A DNA stretch of 64,000 bases, taken from contig FNQX01000010.1 in assembly GCA_900107575.1 (NCBI GenBank), forward strand, positions 56,867 through 120,866. The letters run 5' to 3'. Below the pieces are notes generated by a model, which saw nothing but the letters and a program-made list of their open reading frames with translations, ran no database searches and was not told where the DNA came from. This document shows, piece after piece, positions 9,328 to 17,768 of the stretch; the stretch's first letter is position 1; each line of letters opens with the position of its first letter. The position numbers and the translations under genes are program-made. The stretch is from Lachnospiraceae bacterium NK3A20 (GTDB lineage Bacteria > Bacillota > Clostridia > Lachnospirales > Lachnospiraceae).

Positions 9328-10458
9328 ATGGTAGAACTTGATCAGATGAAGGTGGAATTGCAGAACCTGAAGGGTGACCTTGAGGAAGCGCAGGACTCCC
9401 TGAATCTCCCTTTCAAAAAAGAGAGAATCGAAGAGCTCTCCAGAGAGATGGAAGCACCGGATTTCTGGAATGACGCCGACAAGGCGAACGGCAAGATGAA
9501 AGAGCTCAAAGATGACCAGAAGACGGTAGAAGAGGCGGACGGCCTCACCCGTCAGTATGATGACATCATGGATCTCATCGCCATGGGCAATGAGGACGGC
9601 GACGCCGATATGATTTCCGAGATCCGCAGTGAGCTGGACGATTTCGAGAATAAACTCGAGGAGCTCCGCCTTGCGACCCTTCTCACCGGTGAATATGACG
9701 CGAACAACGCGATCATTTCACTTAACGCGGGCGCGGGTGGCACGGAGTCCTGCGACTGGTGCAGCATGCTGTATCGGATGTATTCCAAGTGGTCGGACAA
9801 GAAGGGCTTCTCCATTGAGGTTCTGAATGAAGTGCCGGGAGATGAGGCCGGCATCAAGTCGATCGACTTCCAGATCACTGGAACGAACGCCTACGGGTTC
9901 CTCAGGTCTGAGCACGGCGTACACCGACTCGTGCGCATCAGTCCGTTCAACGCGCAGGCGAAACGCCAGACCTCCTTCGTTTCCTGCGAGGTCATGCCGG
10001 AGCTGAACACCGATGTCAACATCGAGATCAACCCCGATGATATTCGCATCGACTATTACCGTTCCAGCGGCGCCGGTGGACAGCATATCAATAAGACGTC
10101 CTCCGCGATCCGTATCACGCATTTCCCGACCGGCATTGTCGTGACCTGTCAGAACGAGAGAAGCCAGTTCCAGAACAAGGAGAAGGCTTTCGAGGAGCTG
10201 CGCGCAAAGCTCTATCTTCGCAAGAAACAGGAGGAAGAGGCGATGCTGAGCGGCATCCGCGGCGATGTCAAGGAAATCGCCTGGGGCTCACAGATCCGTT
10301 CCTACGTCCTCCAGCCTTATACGCTGGTGAAGGACACGAGAAGCCAGGAGGAGACCTCCGATGCGCAGGGGGTGCTCGATGGCAACATTGACCGTTTCAT
10401 CAACGCCTTCCTCAAGATGGAAGCAAACCGCAAGCTCGAGGCAGCGCAGAGAATCTGA
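9328..10458 (+). CDS. prfB: Peptide chain release factor 2, without programmed frameshift
   Basis: 376 residues, one uninterrupted frame. RF2 identity comes from the SPF tripeptide in RISPFNAQAKRQTSF (stop codons UGA/UAA) and GAGGQHINKTSSAIRITH with the GGQ hydrolysis motif. It terminates translation in the ribosomal A site. Most bacteria carry an in-frame UGA near codon 25 that needs a +1 shift; here the corresponding stretch reads QDSLNLPFKKERI with no stop, so the autoregulatory frameshift is absent. SD GAGGT is six bases from the ATG. The GGQ glutamine is the target of PrmC, encoded at 23132. Confidence 0.96.
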   Translation: MVELDQMKVELQNLKGDLEEAQDSLNLPFKKERIEELSREMEAPDFWNDADKANGKMKELKDDQKTVEEADGLTRQYDDIMDLIAMGNEDGDADMISEIRSELDDFENKLEELRLATLLTGEYDANNAIISLNAGAGGTESCDWCSMLYRMYSKWSDKKGFSIEVLNEVPGDEAGIKSIDFQITGTNAYGFLRSEHGVHRLVRISPFNAQAKRQTSFVSCEVMPELNTDVNIEINPDDIRIDYYRSSGAGGQHINKTSSAIRITHFPTGIVVTCQNERSQFQNKEKAFEELRAKLYLRKKQEEEAMLSGIRGDVKEIAWGSQIRSYVLQPYTLVKDTRSQEETSDAQGVLDGNIDRFINAFLKMEANRKLEAAQRI

Positions 10459-10511
10459 GAGCACAACCGGCAATCAATCATTTACGACCTATCTCGAAAA
10501 TCTTCGATTTG

Positions 10512-10530
10512 AAAGCCGAAGGCTTTTTTT
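10512..10530 (+). terminator. Terminator after prfB
   Basis: AAAGCC-GAA-GGCTTT followed by a run of T. It sits inside a longer palindrome whose arms AGAGC..AACC and GGTTGCTCT close around it. Confidence 0.75.
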
Positions 10531-10582
10531 CGATGAAGGTTGCTCTGATGCGCTACGCGGTTGATCACAACTCAATAAGTAT

Positions 10583-10636
10583 AAAACATCAGGCCATCCG
10601 GACAGTACGAATACTTCCGGGTGGCCTGATGTTTTT
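10583..10636. terminator. Bidirectional terminator
   Basis: AAAACATCAGGCCA pairs perfectly over 14 bases with TGGCCTGATGTTTT. The A-tract on the left and T-tract on the right allow function in both directions between convergent genes. Confidence 0.8.
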
Positions 10637-10772
10637 ATGATTGTAAGTGGATGGGCAGACAATCCCTGCCCATCCGGCGCGAGCGCCCATCTCGCAGACA
10701 AGCTATCCGATGAACGCTGCCCGTCGAATCTCTGCTCGCGCAAGCGCGGCAGATATTCTCCGGTCTATCGCA

Positions 10773-10802
10773 CAAAAAATCCGGCCCCAGGAAGGGACCG
10801 GA
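10773..10802 (-). terminator. Terminator after the radical SAM gene
   Basis: On the minus strand TCCGGTCCC pairs with GGGGCCGGA (one mismatch) and is followed by six U. It stands 27 bases behind the stop codon. Confidence 0.8.
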
Positions 10803-10828
10803 CGTAAATGCCTGGATAGAAGATTGAT

Positions 10829-12307
10829 TTACACGTCGATGCGGACAGAACCGTCAGCGTGCTCGAAGGCAGCCAGTTCAGGATGCTCGCGCTTCTCCTG
10901 TGTGTAGTTCTCGTAAGAGGGCTTCTTGTGTGTCTCACTCGCCCAGATCTCATCTGCGACAGGAGCCCACTCCTTCGCGTAGTCGTCGCACTTCGCGCAG
11001 AGATGATCGACGTCCTCGGGAGACTCGAGGTTCGTCTGGTGCGCGCCGGTTGCCTGGACCATCTCACGCAGCAGCTGCGGATTCTCGAGCATGGGGCAGG
11101 GGCGGAGCTGGTTCCTGTTGAACGGCTGTCCCTCGTGATAAGCCATGAACAGAGGGCTCTGCAGCATCTCGAGGATGGTGTTGTTCTTGATGTTGGTATT
11201 CGAGAAGTGAATGAATACACAGGGCTCTGCGTCGCCGTTCGAGTTGATGTGGAAATAGTTTCTGCCTCCGGCAATGCAGCCGCCAACATACTCGCCGTCG
11301 TTCTGGAAATCCATCGGGAAGAACTCGATATTGGACTCAGGCGAACGCACGTAGCGAATGCGGTCGATCATGTATTTACGCTGCTCTACGGTGGGCATCA
11401 GCTCCGGAACGGCATTGTTGCCGACCGGCATGAGGTGGAAGTAGAAACCGAACCTTGCCCCCTTCTCCTCGAGCAGATGGAAGAATGCATCGCTGGTCAC
11501 GGCCTCAACGTTCGCTCTGGTGTAGCAGATGGAAGTGCCGAAGACGATGCCGTGCTTCTTCAGAATGTCCATTGCCTTCATGGCAGCCTCGTAGTGGCCG
11601 GAACCGCGTCTCGCATCATTGGTCTCCTCCGTACCCTCGATGGAGAGCATGAAGGTGATGTTGCCGAGCTGTCTTACTCTCTCCGCCATCTCATCGTTGA
11701 TGAGCGTGGAGTTGGAATAGAGACCGAAGAAACAGTCATTGTGCTTCTCTGCCAGCTTGAAGATGTCGTTCATGCGTACCGTCGGCTCACCGCCGGTCAG
11801 CATGTAGAGGTGAGCGCCGAGCTCCTTGCCCTCCGTGACGATCTTGTCCATTTCCTCGAATGTCAGAGAGGACTTGTGACCGTAAGTGCCGGACCAACAG
11901 CCGACGCAGTGCAGGTTGCAGGCCATCGTGGGATCGAAGAGGATGAGCCACGGGATGTTGCAGTTATATTTCTTGCGGTTCTCACGGATTGTCTTGGTGC
12001 CGCGGAAGAAAGCCTCATAGCCGAGGTTCAGCAGCATGGTCTTTGCGTAGTGATGATCGGTTTCGTCGACAACGCGATTGATGAAACGCATCCATCGGTT
12101 CTCGGGATTCTTCACATATTCTCTGACGGCATTGAGGGTATCTTTGTTCGCGCCCGCACCGTAGAATTTCTCCGCAAGATCAACGATCTTGAGATAGGTT
12201 TCTGTTCTGTCTTCTTTGCTCTTTAAATGCTTAAGGAAGCCGTCGAGCATAACCGAGATCGCCTGACGCTCAGCCTGGTGTGTCAGCTGCTGTACTTTTC
12301 CTGCCAT
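10829..12307 (-). CDS. Radical SAM protein of unknown substrate
   Basis: 492 residues. A helical N-terminal region (about 1-105) precedes a radical SAM core with CNLHCVGC (CxxxCxxC, near 133-140) for the 4Fe-4S cluster, followed by MLTGGEPTVR. The C-terminal part carries further cysteines (GGCIAGGRNYFHINSNGDAEPC, RPCPM and LCAKCDDYAKEW), a SPASM/Twitch-like pattern suggesting extra clusters. Such proteins modify peptides or small molecules; no peptide substrate gene or transporter stands beside it. It is monocistronic, with SD GGAGGAAAG before the ATG and its own terminator. The superfamily is certain, the reaction unknown. Confidence 0.85.
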   Translation of the reverse strand: MAGKVQQLTHQAERQAISVMLDGFLKHLKSKEDRTETYLKIVDLAEKFYGAGANKDTLNAVREYVKNPENRWMRFINRVVDETDHHYAKTMLLNLGYEAFFRGTKTIRENRKKYNCNIPWLILFDPTMACNLHCVGCWSGTYGHKSSLTFEEMDKIVTEGKELGAHLYMLTGGEPTVRMNDIFKLAEKHNDCFFGLYSNSTLINDEMAERVRQLGNITFMLSIEGTEETNDARRGSGHYEAAMKAMDILKKHGIVFGTSICYTRANVEAVTSDAFFHLLEEKGARFGFYFHLMPVGNNAVPELMPTVEQRKYMIDRIRYVRSPESNIEFFPMDFQNDGEYVGGCIAGGRNYFHINSNGDAEPCVFIHFSNTNIKNNTILEMLQSPLFMAYHEGQPFNRNQLRPCPMLENPQLLREMVQATGAHQTNLESPEDVDHLCAKCDDYAKEWAPVADEIWASETHKKPSYENYTQEKREHPELAAFEHADGSVRIDV

Positions 12308-12607
12308 AACTTTCCTCCGGATTGCTAAATTTTAAACCATTCGTATTCTATCGCCTGGGCTCCTTCATTGCATCGGACAAAACTTTCAAAGTGTCACAAT
12401 GGCCGATGGAGCCTGGTCATCTCCACCGATATCCGGAAAGTGCTCCGGACTATACAGAATAGATACAAAATTCGTGCTAATATGACTATTTTGTGATAAA
12501 ATAATTTCTAACGACTGAAGCGTGAGCAAAATCAGAAAAGCTTCAAAATTATTGCAACTGGTTGGGATTCTTGTGATTTTCTGGTTGAATTCGGACGGAG
12601 GGGTATC
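12308..12607. other. Divergent intergenic region with an imperfect hairpin
   Basis: The 300 bases between the divergent radical SAM gene and the next gene hold no credible ORF. An imperfect stem lies at 12500-12553: AATAATTT and GAAGC pair with GCTTC and AAATTATT. It sits in the putative leader of the gene at 12608. I see no convincing full promoter. Confidence 0.4.
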
Positions 12608-13750
12608 GTGAACGCGGATCGGGTAAAAGTGCTGATCAATATTTATCTGGACAAGTATGACGAGATGGCGGCAGCTGACGAGAGAGTGCTGGGGACATGG
12701 ACTGCGGTGAACACCTGCAGGAAGCACTGGGATATGGATGCTGACGATTTCGGCAGGATGTTCCATGCGGCGATGAGGGACGCTTCCCTGATCCTGGAGA
12801 ATGAGACTTGGAAGCCGCTTGAGGGCATCCGGTACCTGTGTGACAACGACAGACAGGAGGAGGTCCGCGCGAGCTTCCGAGAGCTGCTGGCACGCGACGA
12901 TGGGGATATTGAGGCGCGCCAGGGGAGAGTGCTGCGCTTCGTGCGGGACATCAACGACATGCTGATCGAGGCGGCGCCTGAGAGGTGGCAGCTGCGCCAG
13001 AAGATCCGCACGGGGATTCAGTATCTGGGGATCATTGATCCTTCGGAGAACTATATTTTCCGGGCGTCGGAAGCGGCGGCCTTTGCGGGCTATACCGAGG
13101 TCGACGATGAGATTGGGTTCGATCGGAAGCTGAATCTTCCCAACTATTACGAAATGTGCAACGGGCTCGTTGACTACATTTCTTCCCGGGATGACCTGCT
13201 GAAAAAGGTCGCGCGTAAGTTGAAACAGAAGGGGAAGGATGAGGGCGAGCCGGAACTCACAGAGATTGACCCGAACCATCATATCCTCGCCTACGACATC
13301 ATCCGGGATGCGTACCAGCATGATTTCTATAAAGAGAAGGCGGCGAACCGCAAATCCAAGATCAGCACAGTCCAGTACCGGGCGATTGAGAAGACGCAGA
13401 AGCGCGCCCTGCTCCTCGATGAGAGAGAAGAGGTTGTTGACGAGTATGATGAGATCAGCTCACTCGAAGCGGGGGCGAAGATGCCGGATCTTGTCGGCAG
13501 GAAGGTTCGCCACGAAGCCTACGGCAAGGGGAAGGTTACGGAGAAGAATGGCAGGTACCTCAAGGTTGAATTCGAGGACGGAATGACGAAGAAGTTCGTC
13601 CTGCCGATCGCCATTGTAGGAGGCTTCCTTGATTTCGGCAGTGCGAAGCTGACGGAAGCGGCGGAGGCGATGGAACGGGTCAAGGACAGGAAAAAGGACA
13701 TCGCAGACCGGCTGACGGCGATCGACGTACAGCTGCAAATGCTGGAATGA
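12608..13750 (+). CDS. Unknown protein with C-terminal Tudor/KOW-like segment
   Basis: 380 residues from a GTG start preceded by GGACGGAGGGG. I do not recognise a named family. The first 290 residues are predicted mostly alpha-helical, soluble, rich in Asp/Glu and Arg. Residues about 293-343 (GRKVRHEAYGKGKVTEKNGR, then KVEFEDGMTKKF) look like the small beta-barrel found at the end of UvrD/PcrA helicases and in other nucleic-acid-linked proteins. The end (about 345-380) is a probable coiled coil. It is convergent with the NSS gene behind it, with only nine bases between stops. A DNA- or RNA-related role is an inference from the barrel alone. Confidence 0.7.
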   Translation: MNADRVKVLINIYLDKYDEMAAADERVLGTWTAVNTCRKHWDMDADDFGRMFHAAMRDASLILENETWKPLEGIRYLCDNDRQEEVRASFRELLARDDGDIEARQGRVLRFVRDINDMLIEAAPERWQLRQKIRTGIQYLGIIDPSENYIFRASEAAAFAGYTEVDDEIGFDRKLNLPNYYEMCNGLVDYISSRDDLLKKVARKLKQKGKDEGEPELTEIDPNHHILAYDIIRDAYQHDFYKEKAANRKSKISTVQYRAIEKTQKRALLLDEREEVVDEYDEISSLEAGAKMPDLVGRKVRHEAYGKGKVTEKNGRYLKVEFEDGMTKKFVLPIAIVGGFLDFGSAKLTEAAEAMERVKDRKKDIADRLTAIDVQLQMLE

Positions 13751-13759
13751 AATCGAAAG

Positions 13760-15127
13760 TTATGCGAACTGCTGCCAGAGACCGACGAAGAATACGATGA
13801 GGAAGAATACGGGCAGGATGTAGGTGAGGTAGAAACGCATCCACCTCGGCACCTTGAGACCCTTGCCGGTATCGGCTTCCTCGACGAAATTGTTCCAGCC
13901 CCAGCCAAGCCGGTGCGTGCAGAACAGGCAGAAGATGAGCGATCCGAGCGGCAGGATCAGGTTGCTGACGAGGAAGTTCTCGAGGTCCATCACGCCGGAG
14001 CCTTCGCCGAACGGCTGAAACCAGGACAAGAGGTTCGGGCCCAGGGCACAGGGCAGAGAGAGGAGAAGGAGCAGTACGCAGTTGATGGCACAGGCCTTCT
14101 TCCTGGAGCAGCCAACCAGATCCATGAACATGGCGTTGATGTTCTCGAATACGCCGAGCACGGTGGAGAACGCCGCGAATGTCATGAAAATGAAGAACAG
14201 CGCGCCCCACAGCCTTCCCATCGGCATGTGATTGAAAATGTTCGGCAGCGTGATGAAGATGAGCGACGGACCGGAGTCCGGTTCCACGCCGTAGGCGAAA
14301 CAGGCGGGGAAAATAATGAGCCCCGAGGTGAACGCGACGAAGGTATCGAGCAGTGCAACATTAACCGATTCACCCATTAATGACCGGTCTTTGTTGATAT
14401 AGCTGCCGAAGATGGCCATGCCTCCCATGCCGATGGACAGGGTGAAGAATGACTGATTCATCGCGTTGACCACTACGTTTCCAAGGCCGATTTCGGAGAT
14501 GGTTTCCATGTCCGGCAGCAGGTAGAAGGAGAGCCCTTCCCGTCCTCCGGGCAGGAAGACGCTATTGACGGCCAGTACGACCATGATGGAGAGGAGCGCG
14601 ATCATCATCACCTTGGTCACGCGCTCGAGTCCCTTCTGAAGTCCGATGCCGCAGACGAAAAAACCTGCGGCGACAGAGATCGCCATAAAGCCTGCCTGCC
14701 GCAGGGGACTTGCCATCATCGCGCTGAACTGCGCGCTTACACCGGCTGCATCCTCTCCCTCGAAGGCGCCACCCGCGGTATAGAAGAAATACTGGATCAT
14801 CCAGCCACAGACGCTCGTGTAGAACATCATGAGCAGATAGTTGCCCGCGAAGGCGAAATAGCCGTGGATGTGCCATTTCGTCCCGCGGGGCTCCAGTTCA
14901 TAGTAAAGCTTTACCGGGGAAGCCTGTGCGGCGCGCCCCATAGCGAATTCCATCGTCATGACCGGTACACCCATCAGGATTAAAAACAGGAGGTAAATCG
15001 GGACGAAGATGCCTCCGCCGTTCTGCCCGACAAGCCATGGAAACTTCCACACATTTCCGATTCCGATGGCGCAGCCGGCGCTCAGCAAAATGAAGCCAAG
15101 CCGGCTTCCCAGATGTTCTCTCTGCAT
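13760..15127 (-). CDS. Sodium-dependent NSS family transporter
   Basis: About 455 residues with 11-12 membrane segments. The first segment reads LGSRLGFILLSAGCAIGIGN followed by VWKFPWLVG, the signature of neurotransmitter:sodium symporters (SNF/LeuT fold), holding the unwound helix 1 that binds Na+ and the amino acid. It would import an amino acid or related compound. I place the start at the ATG at 15127, six bases after a GAGG; a TTG twelve bases further upstream is possible. The gene at 15454 is a close paralogue transcribed in the opposite direction. Confidence 0.92.
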   Translation of the reverse strand: MQREHLGSRLGFILLSAGCAIGIGNVWKFPWLVGQNGGGIFVPIYLLFLILMGVPVMTMEFAMGRAAQASPVKLYYELEPRGTKWHIHGYFAFAGNYLLMMFYTSVCGWMIQYFFYTAGGAFEGEDAAGVSAQFSAMMASPLRQAGFMAISVAAGFFVCGIGLQKGLERVTKVMMIALLSIMVVLAVNSVFLPGGREGLSFYLLPDMETISEIGLGNVVVNAMNQSFFTLSIGMGGMAIFGSYINKDRSLMGESVNVALLDTFVAFTSGLIIFPACFAYGVEPDSGPSLIFITLPNIFNHMPMGRLWGALFFIFMTFAAFSTVLGVFENINAMFMDLVGCSRKKACAINCVLLLLLSLPCALGPNLLSWFQPFGEGSGVMDLENFLVSNLILPLGSLIFCLFCTHRLGWGWNNFVEEADTGKGLKVPRWMRFYLTYILPVFFLIVFFVGLWQQFA

Positions 15128-15453
15128 TCTGTTCCTCAATTCTAGTTAATTCTATTTCGCAATGAATGCCGTGACTTTATCGCGGCAACGCGTCCACGCT
15201 TTTATGTGCGCAAGCACAGGGGATATCTTACACCCAACACTCCATTTGTCCAAGCTGGAAATGCAAACTTGTACAATTGTTTTTATGGAGGAGACAAATA
15301 ACTCTTGAACCATACGCAGTGTTGCACATTTTGCTGCCCTGATTGAGATTTGAAAGGCCTGCATTGACAGAACTTTTGAATTTCAGGCTCGTCTGCGCCA
15401 TGGATTTATGATACGATCTGATGAAAAGTTATTTGAAGGGAGCTTATTTTATT
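15128..15453. other. Divergent intergenic region between NSS paralogues
   Basis: These 326 bases must hold the promoters for both NSS genes. I see TTGACA at 15364-15369 without a matching -10, and the palindrome TTGTACAA near 15270. No riboswitch core (glycine, lysine or others) is recognisable. Confidence 0.35.
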
Positions 15454-16812
15454 ATGGAAGAGCGGGAACATTTGGGGAGCCGCCTGGGATTCATCCTGAT
15501 CAGCGCGGGCTGCGCGATCGGCATTGGCAACGTCTGGAAATTCCCCTGGCTCGTGGGCAAGTATGGCGGTGGAGCCTTCGTTCTGATTTACCTCATATTC
15601 CTTGCCGTCATGGGAGTTCCCGTCATGACCATGGAGTTCGCGATGGGAAGAGCCGCTCAGGTGAGTCCGGTCTTAATGTACCGCAAGCTGGAGCCGGCGG
15701 GCACGTTCTGGCACATCCACGGCTACGTATCCCTTGTTGGCAACTATCTGCTCATGATGTTCTATACGACAGTGGCGGGCTGGATGCTCCAGTATTTCCT
15801 CCTGGAGGCAAAAGGCAGCTTCCAGGGCCAGAATGCGGAAGGGGTGTCTGCTGTTTTCACAGCGATGCTGGAGAGTCCCCTGCGGCAGGTGAGCTTTATG
15901 GCGGTCACCGTGTTCGTCGGCTTTGCGATCAACGCGATTGGGCTGCAGAACGGCCTTGAGCGTGTGACCAAAGTGCTGATGCTGGCGCTCCTCGGCATTA
16001 TGGTGATCCTCGCGGTCAATTCCGTGCTGATGCCGGGGGGGAGAGAGGGACTTGCGTTCTATCTGCTGCCGAATCTTGAGGAAGTGCGCAAAACCGGCAT
16101 TCTGGAAGTCATCGTGAACGCGATGAACCAGGCCTTCTTCACGCTGTCAATCGGCATTGGAGCCATGGCGATTTTCGGCAGTTACATTGGCAAGGACAGG
16201 GCACTCATGGGCGAATCGGTCCACGTGGCAGTCCTGGACACCTTTGTTGCGGTGGCGAGCGGCCTCATCATCTTCCCCGCCTGCTTCGCCTACGGTGTGC
16301 AGCCGGACGCGGGGCCCTCGCTCATCTTCATCACACTTCCCAACATCTTCAATCACATGGCAGGCGGGAGAGTGTGGGGCGCACTGTTCTTCGTCTTCAT
16401 GACGTTCGCGGCGTTCTCGACGATCCTCGCTGTGTTCGAGAACATCATTGCGATGACGATGGACCTTTCCGGGTGGAAACGACAGAAGGCCAGCTGGATC
16501 AGCTGTATTCTGGTGTTCCTGCTGTCCCTGCCGTGCGCGCTGGGCTTCAACGTTTGGTCAGGTTTCCAGCCGCTGGGCGAGGGCACATCCTTCATGAATC
16601 TGGAGGATTTCTTCGTTTCCAATCTGATCCTGCCGATCGGCGCGCTGATCTACGTGCTCTTCTGCACAAGGAAGCTCGGCTGGGGCTGGGATAACTTCAC
16701 GGCGGAAGCGGACACCGGCAAGGGTCTGAAGGTGATGAAGTGGATGCGTCTGTTCACGGCATGGGTGCTGCCTGTCCTCATCCTGATCATTATCATCATG
16801 GGACTGATTTGA
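15454..16812 (+). CDS. Sodium-dependent NSS family transporter
   Basis: About 452 residues, strongly similar over its whole length to the product of 13760-15127: the same REHLGSRLGF start, FFTLSIGMG/FFTLSIGIG block, GVxPDxGPSLIFITLPNIFNH and WMRF/WMRL ending. It is a LeuT-fold amino acid/Na+ symporter. I choose the ATG at 15454, which follows GAAGGGAG by 11 bases and matches the paralogue's start; an in-frame ATG at 15421 has no SD. The divergent arrangement and high identity suggest an inverted duplication. Substrate not predictable. Confidence 0.92.
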   Translation: MEEREHLGSRLGFILISAGCAIGIGNVWKFPWLVGKYGGGAFVLIYLIFLAVMGVPVMTMEFAMGRAAQVSPVLMYRKLEPAGTFWHIHGYVSLVGNYLLMMFYTTVAGWMLQYFLLEAKGSFQGQNAEGVSAVFTAMLESPLRQVSFMAVTVFVGFAINAIGLQNGLERVTKVLMLALLGIMVILAVNSVLMPGGREGLAFYLLPNLEEVRKTGILEVIVNAMNQAFFTLSIGIGAMAIFGSYIGKDRALMGESVHVAVLDTFVAVASGLIIFPACFAYGVQPDAGPSLIFITLPNIFNHMAGGRVWGALFFVFMTFAAFSTILAVFENIIAMTMDLSGWKRQKASWISCILVFLLSLPCALGFNVWSGFQPLGEGTSFMNLEDFFVSNLILPIGALIYVLFCTRKLGWGWDNFTAEADTGKGLKVMKWMRLFTAWVLPVLILIIIIMGLI

Positions 16813-16853
16813 GGCATGAAACTGGGAGACATTTAGATTGTGGGCAAAAGAAA

Positions 16854-16884
16854 AGCCCGGATGGGACCTTTCGGGGTGCGCTGC
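16854..16884 (+). repeat. 31-bp dispersed repeat, copy 1
   Basis: The block starting AGCCCGGATGGGACC and ending GGGGTGCGCTGC recurs on the opposite strand at 52165-52195 with one mismatch (30/31). In both places it lies shortly downstream of a stop codon in the same orientation (41 bases here) and its left arm pairs with a downstream ATCC(G)GGCT. Confidence 0.75.
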
Positions 16885-17010
16885 TTTCGGCTTCGTGACT
16901 TCTTGTGGATAAATCGCGTGGCAGGTTATTGCTGCCCCTCGCTGTGACGCGATTGATCCACAATCGGCAAAGTTGCTCGAAATCAGTACGCCCCGAACTC
17001 CATCCGGGCT
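16854..17010 (+). ncRNA. Nested structured element A (candidate RNA or DNA cruciform)
   Basis: The outer stem pairs AGCCCGGATGG with CCATCCGGGCT (11 bp) and TTCGGGG with CCCCGAA (7 bp). The inner stem pairs TTGTGGAT-A-AATCGCGT (16903-16919) with ACGCGATT-G-ATCCACAA (16947-16963): two 8-bp helices around one A.G mismatch. The apex has GGCAG/CTGCC. Element B at 27116 has the same core with a different second helix. The core includes TGTGGATAA, the complement of the DnaA box TTATCCACA. There is no U-tract, so it is not a simple terminator. Function unknown. Confidence 0.5.
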
Positions 17011-17060
17011 GTTATCATGTCATCCTAAATAACGATATGCTGCTCAAAATCTTCTACGTA

Positions 17061-17135
17061 GGTATCAGTTCAGCCCAGTCCCAAACGATTGATTCTTCGG
17101 GAGTATCGCAGCAGATATTGAGCAGGCAGGCCGCA
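17061..17135. repeat. Dispersed repeat family R2, copy 1
   Basis: GGTATCAGTTCAG followed by a 37-base block (17099-17135) that matches 19512-19548 at 32 of 37 positions. Read on the minus strand both copies encode AACLLNI..DTP in one frame, but this copy has no ATG. Either a mobile/REP-like repeat or a decayed gene fragment. Confidence 0.6.
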
Positions 17136-17156
17136 CATACATTATGAAACAGGATG

Positions 17157-17768
17157 TTACTTCATGCCGCGAACGAGGATGACATCACCCTCGCCGTGGT
17201 CAATTCTGGTGGAAGAGAAGCCTGCCGCCCTCATGAACTCGATCAGCTGGTCGGCGGTGTAGATGGTGATGTTGCCTTCCGGGTTCGGCCAGTCCGTGTG
17301 CAGCTTCGGATCAGAGCCTTCGTTAATAATGGCGAAGACGCCGTCCTTTTTCAGCACGCGGTAAACCTCGCGGAACGCCTTGTTCATGTCGGGCCAGAAA
17401 TAGGTCGTCTCCACCGCGGTCGCAAGATCATAGGTGCTGTCTTCGAAGGGGAGAGCAGTAACGTCTCCGACGTGGATGTTGACACGCCTGCCGATTTCCG
17501 CCTGGTTCGTTTCGGTCGCAAGATCGACGGATGTCTGCATGTAGTCGACGCCGTCGATATGCGAATCCTTTGCGAGGGTCAGAAGCGCCGCGATGGTAGC
17601 ACCGCCGCCGCAGCCGATGTCAAGGATGTTCATTCCGTCTGTATAGCTGATGAGGGGGAGCGCCCAGTCGCGCAGGTACCCGTGATTTTTATTCATACGA
17701 AGAAGCATATTCCTGCCGTCGTCCCCTTCGGGGCGCCCGGGATTATCAATGTGTTGTCCTTCTGCCAT
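17157..17768 (-). CDS. Class I SAM-dependent methyltransferase
   Basis: 203 residues. The Rossmann-like fold begins with MNILDIGCGGGATIAALL (motif I, SAM glycine loop, near 48-65), then an acidic GVDYMQTSVDLA (motif II), VGDVTALPFEDSTYDL (near 97-112) and FREVYRVLKKDGVFAIINEG (near 135-154), the UbiE/Methyltransf_11 pattern. It transfers methyl from SAM to an unidentified small molecule. It is alone on the minus strand, upstream (divergent) of the TPP-riboswitch/thiT unit. No co-transcribed partner hints at the substrate. Confidence 0.88.
   Translation of the reverse strand: MAEGQHIDNPGRPEGDDGRNMLLRMNKNHGYLRDWALPLISYTDGMNILDIGCGGGATIAALLTLAKDSHIDGVDYMQTSVDLATETNQAEIGRRVNIHVGDVTALPFEDSTYDLATAVETTYFWPDMNKAFREVYRVLKKDGVFAIINEGSDPKLHTDWPNPEGNITIYTADQLIEFMRAAGFSSTRIDHGEGDVILVRGMK

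Larger units (their letters stand above)
10459..10828. other. Gene-free stretch packed with hairpins
   Basis: The 370 bases between the convergent prfB and radical SAM genes hold no credible gene. They contain four hairpins: a nested one (outer arms 10458-10468 and 10538-10546, inner terminator 10512-10530), a bidirectional terminator (10583-10636), a perfect ten-pair stem of unknown role (GGATGGGCAG at 10649-10658 with 10666-10675) and a minus-strand terminator (10773-10802). Confidence 0.7.
16813..17156. other. Intergenic region with nested palindrome and repeats
   Basis: The 344 bases between the convergent NSS and methyltransferase genes contain no credible gene. They hold a nested palindrome (16854-17010), a 31-base block repeated at 52165-52195, and a second repeat (17061-17135) related to 19474-19548. 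An additional pair of arms, CTGCTCAAAATCT (from 17041) and AGATATTGAGCAG (to 17125), frames the last repeat. Confidence 0.6.

Noticed and set aside
10859..12226. Long open frame of 455 codons on the plus strand opposite the radical SAM gene
   Set aside because: It is a shadow of the radical SAM gene caused by GC-rich codon use; no SD, no recognisable domain. The same holds for long antisense frames at 6565-8289, 23570-25306, 40081-41463, 41485-42942, 47366-48718 and 54287-55615.
15454..16812. Glycine or lysine riboswitch before the NSS gene
   Set aside because: The divergent region has none of the conserved aptamer landmarks.
16903..16963. DnaA boxes as a replication origin
   Set aside because: Two perfect boxes 10 kb apart without dnaA, dnaN, an AT-rich unwinding region or box clusters do not make an origin. 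I keep them only as part of the structured elements.
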